A stretch of DNA of 64,000 nt, taken from positions 1,695,501-1,759,500 of the forward strand of contig NZ_CP030117.1 in NCBI RefSeq assembly GCF_001039275.2. The letters run 5' to 3'. The notes beneath the pieces were generated by a model. The model was not told the DNA's origin. It was given only the letters and a program-made list of their open reading frames with translations, and did no database searches. How positions within the stretch are numbered: the first letter of the stretch is position 1; every line of letters begins with the position of its first letter. Both the position numbers and the translations under genes were made by a program. Below, piece by piece: positions 32,447-41,094 of the stretch. This stretch comes from Brevibacillus brevis. GTDB lineage: Bacteria; Bacillota; Bacilli; Brevibacillales; Brevibacillaceae.

Positions 32447-33709
32447 TCACCACCTTTTATTTTGTGTCTGGTCGACGAATAATGCGCACAGGAAGCCGCC
32501 AAACAGCCAGAAATAGAGGGCCATGAACGGCACCTCGAAAATGTTTTCCACGAGGTTATGCGTTGCTACGGCGATTAATCCGCCCAGCAGTCCGAGAATC
32601 GCGAAAAAGTGCGGCGAGCCTTGGAGGTTGCGGATAAGTCCCGCGCCATACTTGAACATAGTGATCACAGTTCCGATTAACAGGATGATCCCGATCAGAC
32701 CGTATTCCGCCAAACTTTTGAAGAAATAACTATCTGAATAAATGGTACCGAAATGGCGAGCGGCAACTGCTCCGCCGTGATGACCGAGACCGACGCCAAA
32801 CAAAGGCTCGATGCGCATCTTGTCATAGGCTTCGCCCCAACGACCAATGCGTCCGCCTTGGCTGCTAGATTCGAAGTATTCAGGTGTAAAGAGTGTGAAA
32901 ATGCGATCTTTAACTTTTCCGACAAGTGGAACAGAATCAGGAACGAAGAACAGGGCTACAACCCCGATAATCCCTGCGATCACCAAGTATCCTGCAACTC
33001 GTTTGTTCCATATGTAGAAGCAAACAAATGCAGCAAAGGCAAGGGCAAACCAAGAACCACGGGAACTTGTTAACAGCATGGCGAGCAAAGTCGTCAGCGC
33101 AACGATGGCCCAAATCCATTTTTGCTTGCGATCTTTCGCTGTCATGAATAGACCAGCGGCAATCGGAGTAACCAACGCCATATAGCTGCCCAATACGTTC
33201 GGGCTCGTTACGAAGGAGAATGCACGCGTTGTAACTGCTTCCCCTTCCTGTACCCATGATTCAGGTGTTTTGACGCCTACGATGACTTGCAAGACACCAT
33301 ACAGTGCCGCTATGAAACCAACCAGCACAAGTCCCTTCATGAACTTGTCCAGGTCTTCCATCGACTTCAATAAATAGAAGCCCATGAAAAAGGCGAGGAT
33401 GTACTGGTAGACGGAACGGAATCCTTCTACGCTCGCTTCCCAGTTCGCCATGTCTGTCACCATGATGGCAACTCCGAGGATGAAAAAGGCTCCAAGCCAA
33501 TGTTTGATTCCAGGCATCGTCCGATTTGACTGTAAAAACGCAACGAATGTAAACAGCATCAAGACGATGAGCAGTCCTTCATCCCATAAAGAAGATATGA
33601 CTGGAATCGGTAGAATCTGTCGCAAGACGTAATCGATTACTGGATAGGCCAACAGCAAATACAACCAGGTAGTTGATTGGCTTCCCCACTTCAACACGGT
33701 TTCTCTCAT
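32447..33709 (-). CDS. O-antigen ligase / Wzy-type polymerase family membrane protein
   Basis: A 420-residue protein with about eleven membrane helices of the Wzy_C (O-antigen ligase/polymerase) family. The characteristic periplasm-facing loop includes the GRIGRWGEAYDKMRIEPLFGVG segment and HNLVENIFEVPF near the end; LLTSSRGSWFALAFAAF is the usual SRG helix. Such proteins join lipid-linked oligosaccharide units or attach glycans to acceptors outside the membrane. AGGAGG precedes the ATG. It opens a three-gene reverse operon with the FG-GAP protein (4-bp gap) and a lipoprotein. Confidence 0.9.
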   Translation of the reverse strand: MRETVLKWGSQSTTWLYLLLAYPVIDYVLRQILPIPVISSLWDEGLLIVLMLFTFVAFLQSNRTMPGIKHWLGAFFILGVAIMVTDMANWEASVEGFRSVYQYILAFFMGFYLLKSMEDLDKFMKGLVLVGFIAALYGVLQVIVGVKTPESWVQEGEAVTTRAFSFVTSPNVLGSYMALVTPIAAGLFMTAKDRKQKWIWAIVALTTLLAMLLTSSRGSWFALAFAAFVCFYIWNKRVAGYLVIAGIIGVVALFFVPDSVPLVGKVKDRIFTLFTPEYFESSSQGGRIGRWGEAYDKMRIEPLFGVGLGHHGGAVAARHFGTIYSDSYFFKSLAEYGLIGIILLIGTVITMFKYGAGLIRNLQGSPHFFAILGLLGGLIAVATHNLVENIFEVPFMALYFWLFGGFLCALFVDQTQNKRW

Positions 33710-33741
33710 TTTTATTGTAGTCCTCCTACAGGTAAGGATTA

Positions 33742-33835
33742 ACCTACCTATTATAATGAATCTGACAACCAGGTAGCAAGCCGGGGGGAAAGAGGTTGGT
33801 AGGAACGGTAGAAATAAGATATGATAACTAGGTAG
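33742..33835. promoter_or_regulatory. Divergent promoter region with repeated GGTAG motifs
   Basis: Forward: TTGGTA (33796-33801), 18 bp, TATGAT (33820-33825) toward murJ. Reverse: TATAAT at 33750-33755 toward the wzy-like operon. GGTAG occurs at 33772-33776, 33798-33802, 33807-33811 and 33831-33835, with the reverse copy CTACC at 33744-33748. Copies at both promoters sit just after the -10, where an operator could act on both. Confidence 0.45.
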
Positions 33836-33898
33836 TTTGAGGGGTTAGAACCAAGCCTGGAACGTAGGGTTTCAAATAGGGATAGGAGAAAAGTGGAC

Positions 33899-35425
33899 AT
33901 GAGTTTGTTAAAAATTGCTTCCATGATTGTCGTGCTGACTCTCGTCGGAAGGCTTCTGGGCTTTTTTCGCAGTGTGTATGTATCCAGCTTGTACGGTACT
34001 GGGATGGAGGCAGATGCGTTTAATATCGCGGCGACGATCCCGCTGACGCTCTTCTTGGTCATACCGGGAGCGGTCAATGCTGTGCTGATTCCGACGATGC
34101 GCGGCATGATGGAAAAAGGAGAGAGGACGACTGACTTATATCAGAAGATGCTCACGATCATTTTGGGTATATTCGTTGCTCTGTCTGTCTTAGGAATTGT
34201 CTTTTCTTACCAGCTTGCTGCGATGTTTGGACTGACAGGTGAGAAGCTGGAACTCACGGCTAACATGCTGCAATGGATGTGGCCATCAGCTATTTTCATC
34301 GGGTTAACAGGGCTGTGGTCGAGTATCTGCAATGCTCACCAGCATTTCTTTACACCGACGCTTGGTACGGTAGTCAATGGAGCTTTGGTAATTGTCAGCA
34401 TGTATGTGCTCGTGCCGATGTATGGTCCCATTGGACTGGCGATGGCTACGACAATCGGTTACTTGGGTGCACTGTTGCCGATTCTCCCGACTTTGCGCGG
34501 ATTCGGCTATCAGCAACGCTTCTCTTTCGCTTGGCGAGAGGATGCTGCTCTAAAAGGGATGGGCGAGCGTGTCATTCCGATTTTGATTGGCGCGGTTGTA
34601 GCCCAGGCCACTACCTTTTTGGAGCGAGGCTTTGCAGAAGGACTCGGAACGGGTGTCGTTTCCGCTCTCGCCAATGCGAACCAGATCATGCAATTGCCTC
34701 TGGCGATCTTTGTTGGGGCGTTTACGTTGCCGTTGTTCCCACTGTTGGCTAGTCACGTCAAGCGGGGGGAAATGACGGAGATGAAGCAAATCCTGCAAAA
34801 GGGACTTGCCTATCTCCTCATTTTGCTGTTGCCCGTGACGGTTGGACTGGCCCTATACGCTGAGCCTATCATCCGACTAGCTTTTGAGCGCGGTGCGTTC
34901 GATGAGCGTTCTGTCGCTTTGACAGCGTGGGCACTGCCGTTTTACGGCGTGGGACTTTTCTTTTTAGCCTCGAGAGACTTGCTGACTCGCGCCTTTTATG
35001 CACTGGAAAACACGAAGACACCCGTTATTATCGGGGCGATCGGGATCGGTGTATATGCCCTTGCCAACTGGTTGCTTATTCCACTGCTTGGTCATGGCGG
35101 AATTGCCCTGGCTAATGCAGTTTCAGCTATCAGTCAAGCACTCCTGCTGTTTGTTTTGCTATGGAGGGCGGTAGGAAGCCCTGTACGAGCGAATTTCCTC
35201 ATGACTGCCGGGAAAACCATTTTGGGCTGCGCAGTTATGACCGGTGCAATTTTACTCGTCGATCCATGGTTATCCACATGGCCTGTCTGGTTGTACTTGC
35301 CGCTAGGAATTATCGGTGCAGCTCTTTTGTATCTCGTGGTGCTCATTTTGGTTCGCGAGCCACTTGTATCAGAGCTGCTGCAAAAAGTACGCAAGCGGTC
35401 TACTCCGGCGGGAGGGCGCTCGTAA
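33899..35425 (+). CDS. murJ: MurJ/MviN-type lipid flippase
   Basis: A 508-residue, about 14-helix MOP-superfamily protein like MurJ, which flips lipid II (undecaprenyl-linked peptidoglycan precursor) or related lipid-linked glycans. TLVGRLLGFFRSVYVSSLYG at the N-terminus, ADAFNIAATIPLTL, and ERGAFDERS are typical. GTG 33893 and ATG 33899 are both in frame; AGGAG spacing (10 nt) favours the ATG. It lies among wall-polymer genes rather than beside mur genes, so it may serve that polymer instead of, or besides, peptidoglycan. It overlaps the convergent CapK-like gene by 26 bp. Confidence 0.88.
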   Translation: MSLLKIASMIVVLTLVGRLLGFFRSVYVSSLYGTGMEADAFNIAATIPLTLFLVIPGAVNAVLIPTMRGMMEKGERTTDLYQKMLTIILGIFVALSVLGIVFSYQLAAMFGLTGEKLELTANMLQWMWPSAIFIGLTGLWSSICNAHQHFFTPTLGTVVNGALVIVSMYVLVPMYGPIGLAMATTIGYLGALLPILPTLRGFGYQQRFSFAWREDAALKGMGERVIPILIGAVVAQATTFLERGFAEGLGTGVVSALANANQIMQLPLAIFVGAFTLPLFPLLASHVKRGEMTEMKQILQKGLAYLLILLLPVTVGLALYAEPIIRLAFERGAFDERSVALTAWALPFYGVGLFFLASRDLLTRAFYALENTKTPVIIGAIGIGVYALANWLLIPLLGHGGIALANAVSAISQALLLFVLLWRAVGSPVRANFLMTAGKTILGCAVMTGAILLVDPWLSTWPVWLYLPLGIIGAALLYLVVLILVREPLVSELLQKVRKRSTPAGGRS

Positions 35426-36776
35426 GTGGGAATTCCCGGATTGCATAACGAGTCTTTCCTGAGCTTGCGGGGGGAATGGTCTCCACGTAAGAAACCTGGA
35501 TGCTCACTTGACCTAACGCCGAGCGAATGCCTGCTAAAAGCTTGGCTTCATCAGCAGGTAAAAAACGTTCGGGCTCCTTCACCAGTCGCAGGCTCAGTCG
35601 CTCCGGCTCATGCTGGACGATCTGGAAAGTGCGGAAGCTGTCCATATTGCGCACGATGTGATTAAAATAATGTCCGTGCACATACCGTCCGTTTAATGAT
35701 AGGAACATGTCGTCTTCTCTGCCGTCGATCGAAGCAAGAAGTGGAAAAGGGAGATGGCATGGGCAAGCTGAATCAGAAAGCGCGACGACATCTCCTAATT
35801 GGTAGCGCAGGCGAGGCATGACGGTATTGTGCAGGTCTGTGACGAGCAGTGCTCCCGGGTGCCCTTTATGGATGGGAATATGTGTAATTGGATCGACTAC
35901 CTCCAAATAACAGTTCCCGGAAAAGGCATGCATGCTCCCGGCCTTGCATTGATAGGCGATAATTCCACCGTCACGGGCGCCGTATTCATTCACAACAGGC
36001 GCATCAAAAGCTTGGGCAATCGTTTGCCGCTGGTGTTCGTGCAGGCTTTCTGCTGTAGAGACAACGGCTTTGAGCGGGATTCCAAGTGTCATGCCGCGTC
36101 GCAGCATCATCGTGGCGAGCGTATGAAGCGCAGAGGCGTACCCGTATAAATAAACTGGTTGGAAGTCCCGAATGAGGCGAAGGTTTGCTTCCAAATGTCT
36201 TTCGTCCAGTTCATAGGCAGAAATCATCAAACGGTTCTTCAACCAGCGCTCCTTCCAGCGGTAGCGGCGAGCTTGCTGGGCGTTTAATTCGAGTGGAGAA
36301 CCCCAGATCATGACACATGGGTCACCTATGCGAATGCCGTACCAGGATAGCCCCAACCAGCGCGCAGCTTCATATCGCTCGACAGTTGGGCGATCGAGAT
36401 AAAAATGGGTAGGTTCACCTGTGGAGCCTCCTGTACGATTTCCAATGAGCCCGCTTGTTTGTAGGCCTTGGCTCATATATTGATCAGCGTTTTGCCGAAA
36501 GTGTGCTTTGGTCAGAACAGGAATACGCTGCAAAAAACGTTCAGGCATCTCGCGCATTTTGCTCCAGTCTGGGGCGAAGGCAGTGTAGGCTGGTACGTTT
36601 TGAGTCGCATGATCGAGTAGCTTCACTAGCTTTTCTCGCTGCTGCACGTTAAGTGCTTCGGCAGATAGATGCTCGGCTGCTTGCAATTCTTTCATGTAAG
36701 GACGGATGCGATTTCCTTTCAAAGCCTCCATTAACGGCCACTGTACATGGCGGATCAAAAATCCGGTTGTGGGCAT
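35400..36776 (-). CDS. PaaK/CapK-like adenylate-forming protein
   Basis: A 458-residue protein of the phenylacetate-CoA ligase-like family. The AMP-binding loop is RTGGSTGEPTHFY (about residues 117-129); EYGARDGGIIAYQC and LVTDLHNTVMPRLRYQLGD are further adenylation motifs. Relatives named CapK occur in capsule clusters, where they activate an organic acid or otherwise aid modification of glycans. AGGAGGGG precedes the ATG. The 3' end overlaps that of murJ on the other strand. Substrate unknown; a role in polymer substitution is inferred from location. Confidence 0.85.
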   Translation of the reverse strand: MPTTGFLIRHVQWPLMEALKGNRIRPYMKELQAAEHLSAEALNVQQREKLVKLLDHATQNVPAYTAFAPDWSKMREMPERFLQRIPVLTKAHFRQNADQYMSQGLQTSGLIGNRTGGSTGEPTHFYLDRPTVERYEAARWLGLSWYGIRIGDPCVMIWGSPLELNAQQARRYRWKERWLKNRLMISAYELDERHLEANLRLIRDFQPVYLYGYASALHTLATMMLRRGMTLGIPLKAVVSTAESLHEHQRQTIAQAFDAPVVNEYGARDGGIIAYQCKAGSMHAFSGNCYLEVVDPITHIPIHKGHPGALLVTDLHNTVMPRLRYQLGDVVALSDSACPCHLPFPLLASIDGREDDMFLSLNGRYVHGHYFNHIVRNMDSFRTFQIVQHEPERLSLRLVKEPERFLPADEAKLLAGIRSALGQVSIQVSYVETIPPASSGKTRYAIREFPLTSALPPE

Positions 36777-36980
36777 AATTTCCCCTCCTACTCACAGATC
36801 ACACAGGCAGACGATTAAAAAAAATCAATGCAATCTGTTTTTCACCAGTATTCCTGCGAAATTCCATCGATATACCTGTTTGCTGGAAGAGGGAAATGAT
36901 AGTAGGATAGAGAGTGGGTTCATGTCGATTGGTACTGCCCCACGGGTATCCAGTCAAAGAGACGAATAAAGGAGTTACCC

Positions 36981-38633
36981 ATGTTGAAAAAAAGTCATTT
37001 TCTCGCGGGAGCATTGATCTTAGCCATAGCGGGGATTTTGTCAAAAGTTATCGGGATGTTTTATCGGATTCCGCTTCAGGAGATAGTGGGCGACAGAGGT
37101 CTCGGACTCTATCAGGAAGTATATCCTCTCTACCTGACCTTCCTCATATTGGCGACAGCAGGTGTGCCAGTAGCGTTGTCGAGGGTGATTGCAGAGGCAT
37201 TGGCTGAAGGAAAACAAGGCTCTATTGGACAAATTTTGGCCCGAAGCATGGTCATGATGGGCGGGATAGGACTTGTCTTGTTTGCGCTCCTGTACGCCAG
37301 CTCTCCACTCATCGCAAAGCTCATGGGGAATCCGCATTTGATTGAACCGATTCGAGCGATTTCCATGTCGCTGCTGTTCGTTCCCTTGATTGCGGTTATT
37401 CGCGGCTTTTTCTACGGCCATCAAAAAATGTTGTTTGTCGGGCTCTCGCAAATCGTAGAGCAGACGTTGCGTGTCGTATTTATTTTAGTAGCCTCCCTGT
37501 ATCTCGTGTCACTCGGTGAAGATACAGACACCGTGATTACCGGAGTCAACTTCGGTACGATGATCAGTACATTTTTAAGTCTCGGGTTTCTAGCATTGCT
37601 CATGTGGCTCCACAACCGGAAAAATTCCGTATTTAGCGGGGCTGAGTGGGGGCGCCTTACTTGGTGGTATGATCGTGCCTTTTTCGTCTCGATGTGGCGA
37701 ATTGCCTGGCCGATTTGTATCAGCGCCTTAGTTATCCCGATTTTCAGTCTGACGGATTCCTTCCTGGCGATTAACATCTTCCGCTACATTTGGAATGTAG
37801 ACGGTTTGACGGCGGATACCTGGTTTGGCATTTACAGCAGGGGAGGACCACTTCTGCAAATGGCGAGCTTGTTCGGATCGTCGATTGCCCTCTCGATCGT
37901 GCCTGCTATTGCCGAAGCGATCAGACAAAAGGATCAGGAACGGATTACGACCTTGACCAAGCTCTCGTTGCGATTTGCTTGGCTAATCGGTCTACCTGCC
38001 GGTCTTGGACTGACGGCTGTAGCTGAAGGGGCGAATCTGGCGTTGTATGGTGATATGGAAGGCACGCGCGCAATGGCGATTTTAGGCATCACAGCGATTC
38101 CGCTTTCCTTGTTGCTTGCTACAAACGGCATTTTGCAAGGGATCGGCAAAGAAAAAATCCCTGCGCGTCATCTGCTGTATGGTGTCATTGTAAAAGTACT
38201 GGCGACACTCGTGTTTACCTCCATGTTTGGTATGGATGGCTTGTCCCTGTCATGGCTGGTTGCAACTGCATTTGTCTGCGTCCTGAACATGCGCGTCATC
38301 AACCGTTACGTATCGATTCCGATAAACTGGCGCTTCGATACCATTTATCCGTTACTGGTAGCTAACCTTATGCTGATTCTGGCTTGGGGAGCGACAGAGG
38401 CAGTTGATTTCCTGTTCAGGGGAAGAGAACCCGTGCGCATTTTGGGCGCGATAGAAACCGTGGCTGGAGTCGGTGTAGGACTCGTTGTTTACTTGGGACT
38501 GATGATCCTCATTCCACTCATTGAGGATAAGGAGCTGGACTGGCTGCCAGGCGGAAACAAGCTGCGCGCCTTTATCCAACTCGTTCGGAAGAAGCAGGGT
38601 TCCTCGTTAAAGTCCAATACAAATAACGATTGA
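36981..38633 (+). CDS. YtgP/SpoVB-type MOP-family flippase
   Basis: A 550-residue, about 14-helix polysaccharide-exporter protein close to B. subtilis YtgP (a lipid II flippase) and SpoVB. GILSKVIGMFYRIPLQEIVGDRGLG at residues 18-42 and the LYQEVYPLYLTFLILATAGVPVALSR block are strongly typical. AAAGGAG precedes the ATG. Upstream 200 bp (36777-36980) is a divergent gap with no feature I can support. It is the second flippase within 3 kb, which suggests either redundancy with the MurJ-type gene or different lipid-linked substrates. Confidence 0.9.
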   Translation: MLKKSHFLAGALILAIAGILSKVIGMFYRIPLQEIVGDRGLGLYQEVYPLYLTFLILATAGVPVALSRVIAEALAEGKQGSIGQILARSMVMMGGIGLVLFALLYASSPLIAKLMGNPHLIEPIRAISMSLLFVPLIAVIRGFFYGHQKMLFVGLSQIVEQTLRVVFILVASLYLVSLGEDTDTVITGVNFGTMISTFLSLGFLALLMWLHNRKNSVFSGAEWGRLTWWYDRAFFVSMWRIAWPICISALVIPIFSLTDSFLAINIFRYIWNVDGLTADTWFGIYSRGGPLLQMASLFGSSIALSIVPAIAEAIRQKDQERITTLTKLSLRFAWLIGLPAGLGLTAVAEGANLALYGDMEGTRAMAILGITAIPLSLLLATNGILQGIGKEKIPARHLLYGVIVKVLATLVFTSMFGMDGLSLSWLVATAFVCVLNMRVINRYVSIPINWRFDTIYPLLVANLMLILAWGATEAVDFLFRGREPVRILGAIETVAGVGVGLVVYLGLMILIPLIEDKELDWLPGGNKLRAFIQLVRKKQGSSLKSNTNND

Positions 38634-38642
38634 TCGAGTCGA

Positions 38643-38678
38643 AAAACCCCTTTCTCCACAAACGGAGGAAGGGGTTTT
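38643..38678. terminator. Bidirectional terminator between flippase and methyltransferase genes
   Basis: Fifteen-bp stem AAAACCCCTTTCTCC / GGAGGAAGGGGTTTT (38643-38657 with 38664-38678, one wobble); both flanks can supply a T-run. Confidence 0.88.
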
Positions 38679-38690
38679 ATGTGATCTTGC

Positions 38691-39542
38691 TTATTTTGTT
38701 TTCTGATAAACACAGACGACCATCTTGACGAAAAATTCACGGGTAGCAGGTAATTTCGCCAAGGACTGCAACTGATTGCGCAACGGAATCTCTCGCTGGT
38801 AAACAGCAGGCTGTACCACGCCTTGTTGAATTTTTCGAAACCGTTTGATCGTCATGCGATTGATGTACGAGATCGTATCTCTGCCATCAGGAAGCTTGTC
38901 GAAGCGAAACGCAATCCGGTCAGAACCGTCTGGCAAGTCGCGGACTAGCTTTTTATAGGCGTCAATCAAGGCTTGCTCCGAGAAGAGAGCATGCACCCAA
39001 GGAATCCCGATTGCATCTGACAAATGGGCACCGTATGGATGATAATACGGCGGGAAATTGATGTAGAGATGTCCGCCAGGCTTCAAGACCCGAAAGCATT
39101 CCTCTAGCGTTTTTTCCGGTTCGCCTACATGCTCCATCGCGTCATTCATGATGATCGTATCGAATGTGTTGTCGGGGAAGTCCATTCTCGCGGCATCACC
39201 AGTCATGAAGGAGACAAGATGATCCAGTCCTTTTTTCTTCGCGAATTCATTTCCTTCCTCCGCGTAGTGGGGGACGATGTCGATGCCGATCATTTTTTTA
39301 GGGCCGTAGGTAGCGTAATAACAGGTTTTTCCTCCGCCGCCACAGCCGATGTCCAAAACCGTTTTGTCACGGAACATTTGCTCCTGTGAATGGAAGGGGA
39401 GGAAAAACTGAATGGTTTGATCCCCTTTTTGAAATTGCCATTCCGTATAGCTCATTTCCCCGTTGTTTGCCAGGTTGAAAGGGTGAACGGGGAGAGGAAA
39501 TAATCGATTTAAACCAAGTAACACTTGTGAAGAAAAGGACAT
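38691..39542 (-). CDS. Class I SAM-dependent methyltransferase
   Basis: A 283-residue methyltransferase. Motif I is VLDIGCGGGGKTCYYA (about residues 62-77); the acidic GIDIVPHY strand end, TIIMNDAMEHVGEPEKTLEE (motif IV-like) and FRVLKPGGHLYINFP (motif VI) are present. It uses SAM to methylate an unknown acceptor. Gene order (methyltransferase directly after csaB on the same strand, 24-bp gap) suggests it modifies the same wall glycan, perhaps a terminal sugar. Confidence 0.87.
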   Translation of the reverse strand: MSFSSQVLLGLNRLFPLPVHPFNLANNGEMSYTEWQFQKGDQTIQFFLPFHSQEQMFRDKTVLDIGCGGGGKTCYYATYGPKKMIGIDIVPHYAEEGNEFAKKKGLDHLVSFMTGDAARMDFPDNTFDTIIMNDAMEHVGEPEKTLEECFRVLKPGGHLYINFPPYYHPYGAHLSDAIGIPWVHALFSEQALIDAYKKLVRDLPDGSDRIAFRFDKLPDGRDTISYINRMTIKRFRKIQQGVVQPAVYQREIPLRNQLQSLAKLPATREFFVKMVVCVYQKTK

Positions 39543-39566
39543 GATGTCCTCCTTTCCAGGTCAGCC

Positions 39567-40664
39567 TTATTTACGCAGCGCCTGCAGAACAAGTTCACTG
39601 CTTTTGGAAGCTTCGATCGCTAACAGATGGGAATGCTTCGTTACCACATCAATTTCGTGATCGAGGTTGTCCAGTTTTTCAGCGAGCAAGGTCAAAAGTG
39701 TAGTTTCATCGAGTTGAGTAATATGACCAGCATTGGGCATTCCAGCCCGTTCAACGAATCGATCGATTTTCGGATCGTAGGAGATGCCGATAAAAGGGAT
39801 TCGCAGCATGCACGCAAGAATGAGCGAGTGAAGCCGCATACCGACGACGTAGTTACATTGTTTCAGTACCGACATAATGTCATGAAAAGTCACAGGTGCA
39901 TCGAGAAGACGTGCTCCTGGTTGGCTCATCTGGTCCATGATTTCCTGAGACGGTGCCAAGTCACTAGGGACATGCATCGGCAGGAAGAGAACATTCCATC
40001 CACGCATGATAAACCAATCTGCTGCCCGGGCTATCTTCTGTTTGAATTGCTGTTCCTGTTTCCAGTCCCGGACAGAGATGGCGACCAAGGGCTTTGAAGG
40101 ATCATCAAACATACCATGGAGCAGCTCTTTTCCCCGTTGATCTGCAATATCGTCTGGGGATATCGTCAGAGCAGGGTCAGCTGTTATATAGATAGGGGCT
40201 TTTTTTACGCCGCAGGCTTTGAAGTCCTCCCCTGATTCGTAGTCGCGAACGGTGATGATGTTGACGTGATTCACCACGCGTTTAATCATCGTGCGACTTA
40301 GCGATTTGAGGATAGGGCCAAAGCCTTGAGCGTAAAAGACCACGGGTTTACCTAAAAGCTTGGCAATGGTGACGATGCCCAAATAGTAGAGGACACTACG
40401 CGGACTGGTTACATCCTGCATCAGTGTACCGCCGCCCATCACCAGCATGTCACTTCGCGAAAGCTCGCGGACGATGGTTCCAAAGCTCCAGCGGTTATAG
40501 GCTTCAATCCCGAACAATTCCGCAGTCCGATCAGGCTGATTGGACAAGACGGCGAGAGAGATATTTGGTTGTTCCCGCTTAAGAGAGCTGATGATGCCGT
40601 ACAGGACCACATCGTCTCCGGCATTATTAAAGCCGTAGTACCCGGAGATGAGAATTCGCGACAT
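39567..40664 (-). CDS. csaB: Polysaccharide pyruvyl transferase CsaB
   Basis: A 365-residue polysaccharide pyruvyl transferase. SGYYGFNNAGDDVVLYGIISSL at the N-terminus, MVMGGGTLMQDVTSPRSVLYY and VGMRLHSLILA are diagnostic of CsaB. It adds ketal pyruvate from PEP to the secondary cell wall polymer, creating the ligand for SLH domains of S-layer and surface proteins. AAGG lies 10 nt before the ATG; a reverse TATACT near 40718 may be the promoter. Its presence is the main reason for calling this region a wall-polymer/S-layer anchoring locus. Confidence 0.93.
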   Translation of the reverse strand: MSRILISGYYGFNNAGDDVVLYGIISSLKREQPNISLAVLSNQPDRTAELFGIEAYNRWSFGTIVRELSRSDMLVMGGGTLMQDVTSPRSVLYYLGIVTIAKLLGKPVVFYAQGFGPILKSLSRTMIKRVVNHVNIITVRDYESGEDFKACGVKKAPIYITADPALTISPDDIADQRGKELLHGMFDDPSKPLVAISVRDWKQEQQFKQKIARAADWFIMRGWNVLFLPMHVPSDLAPSQEIMDQMSQPGARLLDAPVTFHDIMSVLKQCNYVVGMRLHSLILACMLRIPFIGISYDPKIDRFVERAGMPNAGHITQLDETTLLTLLAEKLDNLDHEIDVVTKHSHLLAIEASKSSELVLQALRK

Positions 40665-40834
40665 GGAGTGAACCTTCTTTCTATATCAAACGTACAGGAA
40701 AAATACATTCTCAAGTATAATCGAGTAAACAAGGGGAAGTAAAGCAACCACAGTAGAAAACTTCACGCCTTAATTGTTTGGACAGATACAGTGGGTGCAG
40801 CGCGGTTCGTAGGGTATAATGATGTTGTTCCGAT

Positions 40835-40954
40835 TTACGAGAACATATAGAGGAAACCCATACCGAACATGCCGATGCCAAGAACGATGAGGGCAATCAT
40901 GACGATGAAAAGCCCCTTATTTTTGCGGCGACGGTAAAAAAATTCGTCAAACAT
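40835..40954 (-). CDS. 39-residue single-pass membrane protein
   Basis: A short basic N-terminus (MFDEFFYRRRKNKG) followed by one membrane helix of about 20 residues rich in Ile, Met and Gly, ending FLYMFS. AGGGAGG 7 nt before the ATG supports translation. It is divergent from the PrmA-like gene and upstream of csaB on the same strand (170-bp gap). I know no family. The strong ribosome-binding site and clean topology argue for a real small protein. Confidence 0.6.
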   Translation of the reverse strand: MFDEFFYRRRKNKGLFIVMIALIVLGIGMFGMGFLYMFS

Positions 40955-41094
40955 GGTAAGCCTCCCTGCGGTTATGTTAGTCCATTCTACTATCATACCA
41001 TGTTCTCTATCATCCTTGCCATCCACATATGAGTGAATAGATGTCCGCAAGAATAGGGGCGAATGACAGCAAAAGGGAAGGAGCATTTTTCATC

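Noticed and set aside
40792-40820. Forward promoter ending in TATAAT at 40815
   Set aside because: No -35 and no forward gene starts until 41095, beyond the reverse-strand small gene.
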